Source: Paralvinella palmiformis
Lineage: Eukaryota; Annelida; Polychaeta; Terebellida; Alvinellidae
Length of the DNA: 64,000 nt
Direction of reading: 5' to 3'
Assembly (NCBI GenBank): GCA_025642065.1
Contig: JAODUP010000414.1
Location: forward strand, 128,501 to 192,500
Part shown: positions 33,659 to 44,935 of the stretch, piece by piece
Layout: the number at the start of each line of letters is the position of its first letter
Position numbering within the stretch: position 1 is the stretch's first letter
The notes under the pieces: generated by a model
What the model saw: the letters and a program-made list of their open reading frames with translations, nothing else
What the model was told of the DNA's origin: nothing
Databases searched by the model: none
Position numbers and translations under genes: made by a program

Positions 33659-34639
33659 TCCGGCAGCTTTAACGCGGCTATCCGATTCCCCAGACCGGTG
33701 GGGCGCTATTTAGCAGACGATCCGCCCGCGGCCACCATGTTGGAATTTCTATTGAATTAAGATCGCCTGTTGGTTTTGCGGAAGAATGTCGCCGTTAGGC
33801 GGCGCTGTCGTAATGACTTAGACCAGTCGTAGATCAGTCATCGTTGCGCCGGTTTATAAATAAATAATGGCCGCATTCCGCCATCTTGTTCCGGCGACAC
33901 CTTCCTTCCGTCGGCCGATGGCTTGGTTTTTCCCGCGCAAGAATACGTCTTTCGTCTTCGCGGTGCGGTCGGTGCGCCTGCGCCGGGCGGCCTATGACAC
34001 GACGCGTGATATTTTTATTCGCTGTCCGCTTCTGATCTATGGCAAGCCGTCGGTGCGGAATTAATGACAACTGGTGAACTTGGGGGGGGGGGGACCCCGG
34101 TACCGTGACCGTACATTGCGGAATTCTTGATTTTCGGCCGGTTTTTTCCACCCGGCGTTTTGTTTTGTTGTGACAAGGTCGGCTTCGGGGTTATTGTACT
34201 CGTTATGGGAGATGCTTGAGATTGGATGATCTATGAAAGTCGATTTCGATCGCGGCCAATGAGATGGATTGGATTTGCGACGGCAACAAAGGGACGCTCT
34301 CCACGGCCGAGAGCCGGCCTGTCGTAATCAGGGGGGTCACACCCGCTTTATGAGGCCGGGTGCCGCGTTGTGGGGAAAGGCGTCGCGGGGTTTTGTTGAA
34401 GAATTGCCGGCAGCATCGAGCGAACAATAACCGAAGGCGTGAAATGTTTTCCGTTTTGACAGCGATCCGACCCTTTAACAAAGGGATGCCCATACCTGCA
34501 AAGGGCCGTCTCAGCCACCGAAAAAAGAGCCTCACACTTTTACCTTGTGTCTCCATATGAATGGACTTAGCGTCCCAATACAGATACACCCCCCCATATG
34601 GATTGGGTATCTATAATAAATGGTATATACTTATACTTT
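33021..34639. other. CpG-rich low-copy island with four CAGCTTTAA motifs
   Basis: CAGCTTTAA occurs at 33382, 33490, 33571 and 33664. (GT)n lies at 33624-33656 and poly-G at 34082-34093. The sequence is otherwise free of microsatellites, with YY1-like CGCCATCTTG near 33881. Frames at 33106-33390, 33834-34151 and 34203-34589 have no domain. A promoter or conserved non-coding role is possible but unsupported. Confidence 0.45.
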
Positions 34640-34775
34640 CGCAGGTTGTGGGTTCGAATCCGGACCATGTCCGTATTTGTGGGATGTGTTTTCCTAGGCG
34701 GCCATCCCTGATGTGACCATCGTCAAGGCTAGACGACTCAGCTGACCTCAACTTGACTGTGATGGGCATACAACC
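34640..34775 (+). mobile_element. tRNA-headed element, family 2 (5' truncated)
   Basis: The B-like region GTGGGTTCGAATCCGGACC is followed by CCGTATTTGTGGGATGTG and TTTTCCTAGGCGG, matching the family-2 body. The A region is not recognisable. A poly-C run follows at about 34771-34780. Confidence 0.6.
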
Positions 34776-34818
34776 CCCCCCCCCACTCCCACCCCCTTAA
34801 CTCCGGGTGAACCTTATA

Positions 34819-34977
34819 ATATAGCACGGTAGCGCGTTGGACCGCAGATCACTACCGCCCGAGTTCGAGAAACTCTGCGTGGGCATACCTGAAGGATGTC
34901 TCATCTCTGACTTCGTCTCATTACCTTTAGCCTACCACACGCACAAAAGTGGCCGAAAAACATAAATCATCAATCAT
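34819..34977 (+). mobile_element. tRNA-derived SINE with internal deletion (SINE-1a)
   Basis: ATAGCACGGTAGCGCGTTGG, GATCACTACCGCCCGAGTTC and TGGGCATACCTGAAGGATG match SINE-1a. The GGAGCTCGCTCGGCTCAT block is missing, so CATTACCTTTAGCCTACC is fused directly. It ends AAAAGTGGCCGAAAAACATA with a short ATC tail. It lies close downstream of the family-2 copy. Confidence 0.85.
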
Positions 34978-35461
34978 CTTGTTAATAATAAACATTCCTT
35001 GCGTTTCATATGGCTGTTTTGATTGGCTGTTCGGCTTAATCCGGTATAAAGTATCCGCGGTCACCGAACAAAAATCCGGATCGGCGGTTGTTCAATATGT
35101 TCGAAACGTGTTCGCAATTAACTTACGATGGTCCTGAATACGTCGAATTGGCGTTTGTTGCTCTTCGGGAGCGAATTTTTAATGGAATAGAAACGTATCA
35201 GGGATCTGATGATTGGAAATTCCTGGTCTTTAAATTAGAATGTCTGATTGTTTTATTCCGATTGAGGGACTTTTTTTCTCTCTCTCTCGTTTATTTGGTT
35301 AGTAGTATTTATTTAGCCAGCTGACTGGACTATTTCGCGTATTTAAACTGAGTATCAGTCTTGATATGAAGAATGCCAGAATGAAGACGGTCTAGTCCGG
35401 AGGACATGATTCTCGTTGTAAATAATAGACGTTTTATATATTAAAATAATACATACAAAAT

Positions 35462-35494
<33 letters not shown>

Positions 35495-35495
35495 T

Positions 35496-35530
<35 letters not shown>

Positions 35531-35772
35531 ATCTACCAGTTTCGATGGGTGATTACTTATAGTTTCGGGTTGATATATTGTCTAATATACGTCAACAGAG
35601 AGCTCTCCTTGAATCATCATCATCATCATTATCATCATCATCATCATTATCATCATCGAGATAAAATCGATCGCGAAGCTTCGCCGATCACAATTGCTCA
35701 TCTCTGTATCTTTGGGAAGCCGGTGGTGGGGGGGGGGTGGAGGAGCGGGGTTCGTTCAAAGGGGTTACACGT
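34978..35772. other. Low-copy DNA, CA/GT foldback and ATC tract
   Basis: Frames at 34949-35324 show no domain. (CA)n at 35464-35492 and (GT)n at 35499-35528 face each other across a few bases and form a foldback. (ATC)n with ATT interruptions is at 35612-35657. G-run near 35729. Confidence 0.65.
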
Positions 35773-35942
35773 GGTTGATATTTTACGGCCACTTTTGTGC
35801 ACAAAATGGGCCGAGCGACCTCCGAAGTTAATGAAGCGAAGTTAAAGCTGAAACACCCCTTTCACATAGCCCGGCCAGGATTTGAACCCAGGTGCCATAG
35901 ATCTGTAACCAACCGCGCTACCAGTTAGGCCACGAAGGCGCC
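35773..35942 (-). mobile_element. tRNA-derived SINE, near full length (SINE-1b)
   Basis: On the minus strand: GGCGCCTTCGTGGCC, TAGCGCGGTTGGTTACAG, CCTGGGTTCAAATCC (B region), GGCCGGGCTATGTGAAAGGG, TTAACTTCGCTTC and finally AAAAGTGGCCGTAAAATATC. The ATC tail is reduced to a few bases. Its tRNA half groups it with 6056, 32892 and 45384. Confidence 0.88.
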
Positions 35943-36532
35943 CAAAGGGTTACAACACGACGCTAACTAGACGCAGACCTTTATCTAGAAATCTCACCGT
36001 ACAGACGTACCTGTGTTCAAACTGACAGTGACCGCGTACGCATGTACATCGTACACACACGTACACACACACACCGTACGTGATTGTACATACATACCTG
36101 TGTTCAAACTGACAGTGACCGAATACACATATACATCGTTCAATACCCCCTCCCACCCCACCCCCGTACGTGTTCGTACAGACATATCTGTGTTATTCAG
36201 ACACTGACCAGTTCAATCTAGATATATTTACCCATCCCTACAGAGATAACTGTTTTTTATAGATACTGACCAGTTTTATCTAGATCGATGTCACTCACAC
36301 ACACCCCTCCCCGCCTCATCCGTCCCAGCCAATCCCTCATACAGACATACCTGTATTATGTAGGCACAGACTAAGGTGATCCAGATTGATGTCTCGCCAT
36401 CACTCCCCCATCCGCTCTGCTCCGTTCCTGCTAACCAATCAGTCGTACAGACATACCTGTATTATACGGACACTGACCAGATATATGTTTACACGGACAC
36501 ATACAGATATATATGTTTACACAGACACATAC

Positions 36533-36571
<39 letters not shown>

Positions 36572-36680
36572 TACACGGACACATACAGATATATAGGTTT
36601 ACACGGGCACGTACAGATATATTGGTTTACACGGACACTGACCAGATATATGTTTACACGGACACATACAGATACCTCCG
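35943..36680. repeat. Degenerate array of CAGACATACCTGT and TTTACACGGACAC units
   Basis: A 26-bp block starting ACCTGTGTTCAAACTGACAG near 36008 recurs about 89 bp later near 36097. Looser copies of ACAGACATACCTGTATTAT follow at 36340-36470, then 25-bp TTTACACGGACACATACAGA units interrupted by (TA)n at 36536-36568. Confidence 0.82.
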
Positions 36681-37173
36681 TCTATTGTCTAAGACGTCCC
36701 ATTGTCTCTGGAGCTCATCACGTGACTTCGTACGTCCATGCTCTATTGACTTAAGGCCGGATGGGGAAGAATTATTGTCATAAATCATAATAAAGTCATA
36801 TTTCTCGGCGAAAGGACGCCGCTAAAAGCTTCCTTCCACATCCGGGCAACTAAAGATGGCGATAATGCGACCTTGACCCGATTCCGACCCCTTGTTTAAA
36901 TGGATATGTTTGCCTTTCTGTCCTGAATGGCGAATTCAGGATTGTTCGATATCCGGGATCTGGCTTTAAAGGAGAAGCGTAGAATGTGTGTGTGTGTGTG
37001 CGTGTGTGCGTGTGTGATAGTGCGGCGCCTGTGTACTACGACCTATATTGTTCCTGGTCTATTTCATACATACAGTGGTAGCTGTACACCGTTTGTTTTT
37101 CTAGTCAGCGATTAGATTTCACCAATTTCCTGTTTGCTTTTGGTTGTTACAGCCCGACATACACACGCAAACA

Positions 37174-37227
<54 letters not shown>

Positions 37228-37427
37228 TGAGTGAGTGAGTGAGTGAGCTATTCAAATTACTCACATAAATAATACTTGTGCCAAAATTATGGCAAAAAAC
37301 AAAGTGACGAAATGAAAAGGAATTTATAAGGAAGTTACGGTTATAAAAGAGGCGTGTTTTATGTTTGATCATGACCGCTTTACCTTTCTACCGTGTGTGT
37401 TGGACAAACAGTAGTATATAAAACTGG

Positions 37428-37488
<61 letters not shown>
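36681..37488. other. Low-copy DNA with GT, CA/GA/GTGA and CT/TA tracts
   Basis: TCACGTGA 36718-36725; AAGATGGCG near 36852; (GT)n 36985-37016; (CA)n/(GA)n/(GTGA)n 37170-37246; (CT)n/(TA)n 37430-37488. The TA tract abuts element A. Confidence 0.65.
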
Positions 37489-37490
<2 letters not shown>

Positions 37491-37649
37491 TTATTATATG
37501 TTAAAGACTGTCATTTTGACATTGCAGTATATGGCGTAGTGATAGTATCCTAATTGGGATAATGTAAAGCGTTCAAAATATAAAATAGTCCCTATTTAAG
37601 TACGGCCTTTCCCGCGTGAGTTTGTACTTTAATGGCATCTGCTATAATT
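37489..37649 (-). mobile_element. Dispersed element A, minus copy
   Basis: The reverse complement begins at AATTATAGC (37649) and includes CACGCGGGAAAGGCCGTACT, GGGACTATTT, GAACGCTTTACATTATCCC and CTATCACTAC before entering the TA tract at its 3' end. It aligns along its length to 17222-17390 with substitutions and small indels. Confidence 0.75.
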
Positions 37650-39606
37650 GTGTGTGTGTGTGTGTGTGTGTCTGTGGATAAATGGTTTAGAAATGATTAG
37701 TTCTCGACAACAACTAAAAAACAAGTACTTTTGACAAATTTATTTAGTGTAGTTGTTCGAATCAGCTAGTACCTCGGTTCGAGGACTGGCGGCGGTCGGG
37801 TTGAGTTGTGTTAGAGGTGGGTGATAAGGCATTACAAACGGAGAATCACAATGTGGGAATACGTCACGTGGACGATTCATCGGGGAAAGAATTTAATGCC
37901 GAAAGAATTTACTCTTAACACATCAAAGACTTGAACATTTGCCATCACAAATAATTACTGTACTTTCGTGTCAGTGAAAGGTCGTCATAGCCCCCCCCCT
38001 CACCTCACCGCTCGAGAACTACTAACGCTTCCGGGATCCCGGCATCCCGTTCTGCTGGATCGCGCGCGCGCACACAGAAACACAACGCACGCCCCCTGGC
38101 GATCTGCTCCCACTCAATAACCACGAAAGCCACTTTACTTTGTACGGGAGTTCATTCTTTTCAAACAGCGACTCCTTTAACCAATAAACACGGTAGCGGA
38201 CGACCAAATACTCCCCCCTCTCCTTCTCTCCTCAACTCCCCAAAGCGAAATACAATATGGCGGCCGGTCGAGATAACAGCCGATGTCGGGTCTAATCGAC
38301 GGTTATTAACTGACTGGACGCTATCCCGAACGCGCCATAAACTTGTGGCCGTAATTAATTTCGGCACATCGTCTGCTCGTGTCAGGAATGCGAAGCCTTC
38401 TGGACACGATTAGGCGCGAGACGGATCTCGGATAGGCGGCGCTGAAGTGGCCTCGTGAACGGCGATCGGTCGGCAGTATGGCCGACCAGCCCGGTATGTT
38501 ACGGGCTTATTACCTCGAAACGGCGATATCGCGTCTCATCGATTAATGATGGCGACATTTGTCTAAATATTCACCCACCCACCCCAATGTTTATTTGGTG
38601 GCGAATTTTTCGGAGAAAACTTCACCAGATCCAGCAGACGATAAGGAATGGCGCTCTTCCACCAGCCGTACGCACCCTTCCATGTTGCCACCGACCCCCC
38701 CCCCCATGTCTTTCCTTGCACTGTTGTAGATCTGCAATCATAATTCCTTAATGGCTGACTATTTCGAATGAATTTTTCCTCCAATCTCCAATTATTTACG
38801 AACCGACTAAAGTCTTGGTCACCGCCGCCCATTCCTGTGGCCATTTCGGCATCTGGCGCGTGCCATTGGCTGGGGGCGTCGCAGCGCGTATAATTAGGAC
38901 CGGACGACCTAGATGTATACGCAAATTAGCGGACCACGTGATCGGAGAACGTCGCTCCGATTGGCCACCAAAATTCCCCCCCCCCCACCCGCGACGTCTG
39001 GCCCGACGGAGGAATGCGCCCGTATGAAATGGCCGATAATTGCGAGCGAATTCTATAATGAGCGAAAAACCAACTAAATCGAGCCCAATAATTGCCACTC
39101 GGTGCCACGAACCACAACCGCGCCACGTAGTTGTAATGCCTCCCCTGGTCGGCGTTTTCGGCTCAACAAAGGCTCCATACACCGGACCCTCCCGTCCATC
39201 CCCGTTAAAACCAAAATGGCGCGATGGTGTTTTTATGTCAACTACAAAGATGGAATGAAAAGTTTTGAAGGAAGGCGAAACCCGGAAATTTGGCATTTTT
39301 CGTCCGATCGCGAAACGAATCCCAAAATGGAATCGTGCTGTTGCGGTTGTTTCGTTGCATACACCACCCCCCCCCCCCCCCCCCGGAAAGCCGTCAGATA
39401 GGACATAAAGCCAGAAGATGGGCTTGGCCTCTTTCCTGCCGATCCCGAAATTGAAATGAGAGAAAAACGAATTGGTTGATGTTTATCGACTGCGGGGCTC
39501 AGATCGCGGGAACAAAAATGGCGCATAATTTGATGTTTTTGTCGATTGCAATCCCGCTGACTGGTTGACGGATATGAGAGAGAGGGGCGGGTGAGATGGA
39601 GAGAGC

Positions 39607-39645
<39 letters not shown>

Positions 39646-39984
39646 GTCCGTGGGCAGATTAGCGACGACCATTTCGACTTATTGATGATATCAGCGGGGG
39701 TTCGGTAATGTCGGTTTCGAATTCGGGTTAATATCGCGAGCTGGCTTCGACGAGCGCCGTAAACGGCTATAAAATGGCCGTTTCTTCTCGCGGCAAACGA
39801 CTGCCCGCGTACGCCGCGGCTCCCTGCGGCGATCCGACAAATCGCAGCGTTCCCCCGCACATCGGATAGTCCTCCGACTTCGGGAGGAGGGGGCGGTTAT
39901 CGGGCATGGTTATCTGCTGTTTATCAGATCAGGCCAAGGGTTAATACGGCCAGCCGCTCGAGTTCGTTGGCGGCGGTGAGGGGG
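37650..39984. other. Large CpG-rich low-copy island
   Basis: After (GT)n at 37650-37673 the sequence is mostly microsatellite-free up to the minisatellite, except CG at 38060-38073, poly-C at 38695-38705 and 39367-39384 (18 C) and (GA)n at 39616-39642. GGCTATAAAATGGC lies at 39765-39778. The longest frame (38796-39296 minus, 166 aa) is overlapped by other frames on both strands and has no domain. It is a candidate regulatory or unannotated first-exon region, but nothing proves it. Confidence 0.45.
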
Positions 39985-40310
39985 TTAATGCAGCAACGTC
40001 TTCGACAGTGCGCGTTGTAGGCGCACAGCAACGCCTCGAGTCGGCCTGGAATTAACACAGCAACTCCGACGGGATCTTCCCGGAGATAATGCCGCAATTT
40101 TGCCGGCTCTCGTGGACTTTAACACAGCAATGCCCGCGGCTTGGCGGAGGTTAACGCAGTAGTAATGCCTCACGTTCGATGACCGATATTAGATAGATGC
40201 CTCAGGTTTCGGTTTCGAGTTAACGCTGCAGTTCGCCCGAGTCGGCTACGAGTTAATGCGGCAGATGACTCAAGATTCCGTGAGTTAACGCAGCCCTCTT
40301 ATAGTTGAGT
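39985..40310. repeat. GC-rich, strongly diverged 33-bp minisatellite
   Basis: TTAACGCAGCAA-like cores start at about 39985, 40020, 40052, 40086, 40119, 40151, 40186, 40220, 40253 and 40285, a spacing of 32-35 bp. Between cores, GCCTCNGGTTTCG-type sequence is shared. Divergence is high, so the period is easy to miss. Confidence 0.8.
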
Positions 40311-40314
40311 CGTT

Positions 40315-40450
40315 TCACCTCGGATACATTGGCCGACGGGGCGACTGCCCAATGAAACAGACTCCGCAGACACGGTTACGACACGGATTCGAACCCAGAA
40401 CCTATCGGTCTGCGGCGCAGCGCTCCAACCGTTGTGCTATCGGCGCTCCC
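40315..40450 (-). mobile_element. tRNA-headed element inserted in the 33-bp array
   Basis: On the minus strand: GGAGCGCCGATAGCACAACG, GAGCGCTGCGCCGCAGACCG and GGGTTCGAATCCG (B region), then CGTAACCGTGTCTGCGGAG. The GAGCGCTGCGCCGC block matches 18252, suggesting family 2. It splits the minisatellite between 40310 and 40455. Confidence 0.68.
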
Positions 40451-40454
40451 TGCG

Positions 40455-41005
40455 GCTTTCATTGCGGTTAACACGGCAACGCTGTGGGTGTCATGCCTCG
40501 GGTCTGGCATCGGTCCATACACCAATGCCTCAGATTTTGTCATATATGTTAATGTGCCTCAAATTATATTGCCTCAAGTTTTTTGGTAGAGCCTACTTCT
40601 ACTACTACTACTACTACTGAAATTATTACAGCAATGCATACATTTTACAGATATCAAAACAGCAATGTCCATAAGTTTGACAGATATTAATACAGCAGTA
40701 CCTCAGCTTTTACACAGATTATTACAGTGATGCATCAGGTTTCAGAGATATTATACAGCAATGTCTCAGGTTTCACAGATATTAATACAACATTGTCTCA
40801 AATTTCACAGATATTAATACAGCTGTGCCTCAGGTTTTACACAGGTTATTACAGTGATGCATCAAGTTTCATAGATATTAATACAGCATTGTCTCAAATT
40901 TCACAGATATTAACACAGCTCTGTCTCAGATTTTACACAGATTATTACAGTGATGCATCAAGTTTCACAGATATTAATACAGCAATACATCGACTCAAAG
41001 TGTAA
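40455..41005. repeat. AT-rich 33-bp minisatellite
   Basis: ATTAATACAGCAATG-like cores recur every 33 bp or close to it from 40621 onward, with CCTCAGGTTTCACAGAT between them. The stretch 40455-40600 is transitional with CCTCAGATTT fragments and an (ACT)n run at about 40599-40617. Because 33 is divisible by three, an 11-residue-repeat frame is open at 40727-41005, with no evidence of translation. Confidence 0.9.
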
Positions 41006-41129
41006 CACATGGAGATTGTCGGCTTATAATGAAGCATAACTGTAATGTATGATGGGGGTTGTAGACAGATTGACACGGGTCAGAGGTCAACCTTACAACA
41101 CTTTGGGATTATTAACTCCTTATGCTGAC
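41006..41129. other. Spacer between minisatellites
   Basis: Low-copy sequence, nothing recognised. Confidence 0.4.
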
Positions 41130-41600
41130 ACCGTCGCGTCACGTATTTAGCAGATGTTGATATAATTAATGTTGTATCTACCAGATGTTGATATTATTAT
41201 GTTTGTGTCTGGCAGATGTTGATAGTATTACGTCTTCTGTCAAACAGATGCTGATATTATTATACCGTGTTTATGTCAGATGTTGATATTGTTACATATT
41301 GCAGCTAACAGAAGTTGATAATATTACGTCTTTTATCTGACAGATGTTGATATTACTACGTCTTCTGTCTGGCAGATGTTGATATCATTACGCCTTCTGT
41401 CTGGCAGATGTTGATATTATTACGCCCTCTGTCTGGCAGATGTAGATATTATTACATCGCGTATATGTCAGATGTTGATATTGTTACATATTGCAGCTAA
41501 CAGAAGTTGATAATATTACGTCTTTTATCTGACAGATGTTGGTATTACTACGTCTTCTGTCTGGCAGATGTTGATCATGTCGGATTTTGTATTTATGGGT
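41130..41600. repeat. 32-bp minisatellite with a 192-bp higher-order duplication
   Basis: Units of CAGATGTTGATATTATTACG plus CTTCTGTCTGG repeat about 15 times. A block beginning ATGTCAGATGTTGATATTGT at 41273 recurs at 41465, 192 bp later, nearly identical over more than 100 bp, equal to six units. Confidence 0.93.
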
Positions 41601-41995
41601 CATTGACGGTGTTGTGTCTTACATCTGACATATATTTATCACACATTAGTTATCACGACCGCGTCTTAGGTTACCAATACAGGGCGTCGGGTTATCGCTG
41701 TAATACCTCACAGGCGCAGATGTGCCTCGACCTTTCCGCGACAGTATCTCTCTTAACTGGGACACTGTATCTGTTTGCCATGACGTCACATAGCGGTATC
41801 ACGACAGTTATAGGGTTATCCCGACAGCGCCTCGGATTATTACGGCAGTGCCTCAGGTTAACGTAATAGTGCCTCGTTCTAAATCACGACGCTGTCCAAT
41901 GTTATCACGACAGTGCCTCAAATTATCACGACAGTACCTCAGGTTATCGGGACTGCGCCCGAGGATATCACGGCGGCGCCTCAGATGTGGACATC
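41601..41995. repeat. 22-bp array TTATCACGACAGTGCCTCAAA
   Basis: From about 41800 units of GTTATCACGACAGTGCCTCA recur at about 22 bp, sharing CAGNGCCTCAGGTTA with the 33-bp arrays 1 kb away. The upstream part (41601-41800) is more decayed and contains a CRE at 41781-41788. Confidence 0.8.
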
Positions 41996-42298
41996 TACAC
42001 GGCCCGATGACGTCACACTTCCTGTTGTCCGGACGGCACACATTCCCCAAATAAGCAGACGACATTTCCAGTTTCCGGTCGCCAGCCGTCCACCAATCAT
42101 CGCTCGTCATTATTGCACAAAGGAATTGCAGCGACTCAATTATGTCCGCCATGATTGTACCCGGGTCGCCACTCCACTGCGCCTGCGCGCCGCGACGCCG
42201 ACAGGAAGCTGGACAGTGGTGCCCGTGTTTTGAGTCCACTAATTATACAATATTATATCGAATATTAACGATGGAATATATATATATATATATACGTG

Positions 42299-42334
<36 letters not shown>

Positions 42335-43029
42335 TGTATATGAGTGCGTACTTTGTACCCGTTTGTGCTTGCATGCTAATGTATGTTTGTATGTATGTGT
42401 ATGCATATTTTACGTGCGTATCTACGCATATCTTTCTCTATCTATCTCTGTGTGTGTGTGTGTGTGTGTGTGTACGTGCGTACGCGCGTGCTTACGTATG
42501 TATATACATTCTTGCGCACGCCTGTGTGTGCGCGCATCCGTTCGCGTGCCTTCCATTAAATGCGGCAATAAATAGATATCAGTCAGTCGGGCGTACGTAC
42601 GTACGCTATTAGAGTTCGATATAACGTCGACACCCGCTATAGCTGCCGTATCGCGAAATGGCCTTTTACAGAGTCGCCACTGTATTGTATTAGTCCCGGC
42701 CAGTGTTAGCGCTACAGTAAAAACTCCGTCAATGAAATTATCTTCATCGAAAATTGAACAACTCCACGCCCGCGGCTTTTGTCCCGGTGACCCCCTACCG
42801 GGATTGCTAATATATTCCAAGGCCGACTCGGCCGGATTAGACCAACCTTCGGGTTGCTTGCCCGCGGGTTGGACGGCAGTGCGCCCTCAGCGTTTCGTCC
42901 TCAGTCTTTAAAGGCCCGTTTAGTGTGAGCAGTCACTTAATGTTGTCAGCTGGCGCAGCTGGACTCTGAGCTGGTCACTTATCGTTTGTCAGCTGGTCAC
43001 GTGTAGAACAATCTCTACTATCGCGGCTA
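41996..43029. other. Low-copy DNA with TA, GTGC and GT tracts
   Basis: CRE 42008-42015. (TA)n/(GTGC)n at 42277-42337, a TATG-type stretch to 42410 and (GT)n at 42448-42472. Positions 42600-43020 are low-copy. No exon was recognised. Confidence 0.6.
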
Positions 43030-43357
43030 CTATGGCTGAAACAAGAACAGCAACAGCAGCAACAACAACAAGAAATACTACTGCTACTATTAATCCTACC
43101 ACTATTACTACTACAAACGTTGACAGTTATATTTCATTCACTACCATCATCGTAACAACAACAACAACAACAACAACAGCTACTACTACCATTACTATTA
43201 TTATTGATACTAACACCACCACGACAGCCACTACTACTACTACTACTACTACAACCACCACCACCATTACTACAAATACTATTATTATTATTACTGATAC
43301 TAATACCAATATTACTACTACTACTACCACCACAACCACCACTAATACTACAAATAC

Positions 43358-43388
<31 letters not shown>

Positions 43389-43445
43389 GATACTAATACC
43401 AGTACCACTACTACGACTACTACTACTATCATTTCACTAGCAAAT
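43030..43445. repeat. Long mixed ACT/ATT/ACC/AAC trinucleotide field
   Basis: More than 400 bp of trinucleotide repeats, including ACT, ATT, ACC and AAC, uninterrupted enough to keep a 138-aa Thr/Ile/Asn frame open on the plus strand and a Val/Ile frame on the minus strand. No signal of coding use. Confidence 0.95.
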
Positions 43446-43775
43446 TAGTGGTCACCATCCGTTCGCTTCAGTAGGGGATACCATACAGTTACATATAGCG
43501 GGCGTGCGCATGCGTGCACGGCTACGTGCGATAGCGCGCCAGACCTGCAATCTAACCACCAATATGGCGTCACGTCCGCTCCGACCGGCTCGGTCGTGTT
43601 AATAATAATAATACTATGATGACCTGCCCAGAAGCCAGGCGTAGATAAGCCACCATATCAAAATGGCCGACTAAGACCTGTTAGCTTCAATCACGTTGCC
43701 ATGGTTACGGAGGGAAAAACTGATTTTATCCACGTCACTCACAGACATGGTACTCTAACCGGGACCTAAGCAATG

Positions 43776-43816
<41 letters not shown>

Positions 43817-44859
43817 TCTTACTGCAAGATGCCAATATGTAGGCGAGACGCCGGTTTTGTCGTGTCACGTGACCCCGCTTGAGGTGTCTCCCGGCCTATC
43901 AGCGTCGGCGAGGAATTTGCTCCGTCGTTCCAGTACCAGGCTCGATGGCGGCCTGTGAGGGGGCGATTTGAGGGGGAAAGAGGGCAGACTTCGCTTTGGA
44001 TTTAATGGATTGTAAAGATATCTTGATTTATATATACATAGAGAGGATGGAAGAGAGAGGGGGGGGATTTGAGGGGGGAATCTAGACAGACTTTATTAAC
44101 GGCAGAGACGATCGACACTTCTAAATGGGAATTTCCCGCCCAGTTCTCGTGTCGCCGTGTCGGTTCGAATTTGACTCGAAATGTGATAGGAATTTTCGAT
44201 TCAGTCTACACTGGAACCTGTCTTGCGAAAGCCTCGCGGCACGCTTCATCTGGTTATTAAATATGGGTGGTCCTTTGATGCCGGTTTTGCCGTTTATCGC
44301 CAAACGCGGCCACCGAATGGGGGCATCCAGATTTCGTTGGTCTCGCGCGGCGAGTTGTTTTCTCTAAGAAAGGTGTTCGCCTTAGACCGGTTGCGCTGTA
44401 CTTGTTTAATCGCATCTCGAATTTGCTCGCTTATTTTAGCTCCGCCATTAATGTAATAGATCGAAGGAAGAGGCAAAACGGGAAATGTTCGCGAATGGAC
44501 ACATCAACACGCATCAGGTGTCTCCCGACCTCTCCCCGTACAATCCCCCCACCCTCCCTTCCATTATCGATGTCGGGTGCTAGTAATGCATTTCCCTCAT
44601 TACCGCTATCCAATCATCTACCGTCTCCGCAATCTTCCGCCATTACTAAAGCTATCCCGGCATGCAACGGTCGAAAAAAGCCGAAATAGCCCGAGCCAGG
44701 GCGAAGTAAATGGACGGTCCGGTAAAATGGGGACCGTAAGACATAGGGAGCCGGACCGACCCGCTCCAGGACCACAGCGACGATTATAAAATGGTCTCCG
44801 ACTCTTAAGTAATCCGCTCCCGGTGCGTGGCGCTCACTCCGCCTGAGTGGCAGGGCCGA
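43446..44859. other. CpG-rich low-copy island
   Basis: (TA)n at 43778-43813, TCACGTGA 43865-43872, G-run near 44060. Several small frames overlap on both strands between 44069 and 44789 without domains. AAAATGGCCGAC near 43660 and an X-box-like site (listed separately). Confidence 0.5.
43695..43708. promoter_or_regulatory. X-box-like site, one mismatch
   Basis: GTTGCCATGGTTAC differs at one position from the perfect site at 13866. Confidence 0.3.
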
Positions 44860-44935
44860 TGGCTCAGTCGTAGAGCGCTAGATCACAATTCCATAGGACC
44901 TCGGATCGAACCCCTCCCAGTTTCATGTTTTCGTT
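44860..44935 (+). mobile_element. tRNA-like fragment
   Basis: GATGGCTCAGTCGTAGAGCG and GGATCGAACCCC give A- and B-like regions at tRNA-like spacing. Acceptor ends do not pair, and no SINE body is recognised. It could be a decayed tRNA gene instead. Confidence 0.5.

Noticed and set aside
38796..39296. 166-aa minus-strand frame in CpG-rich DNA
   Set aside because: Overlapped by open frames on both strands (38815-39027, 38926-39126, 39040-39258, 39102-39401), as expected from GC-rich DNA with few stops; no recognisable domain.
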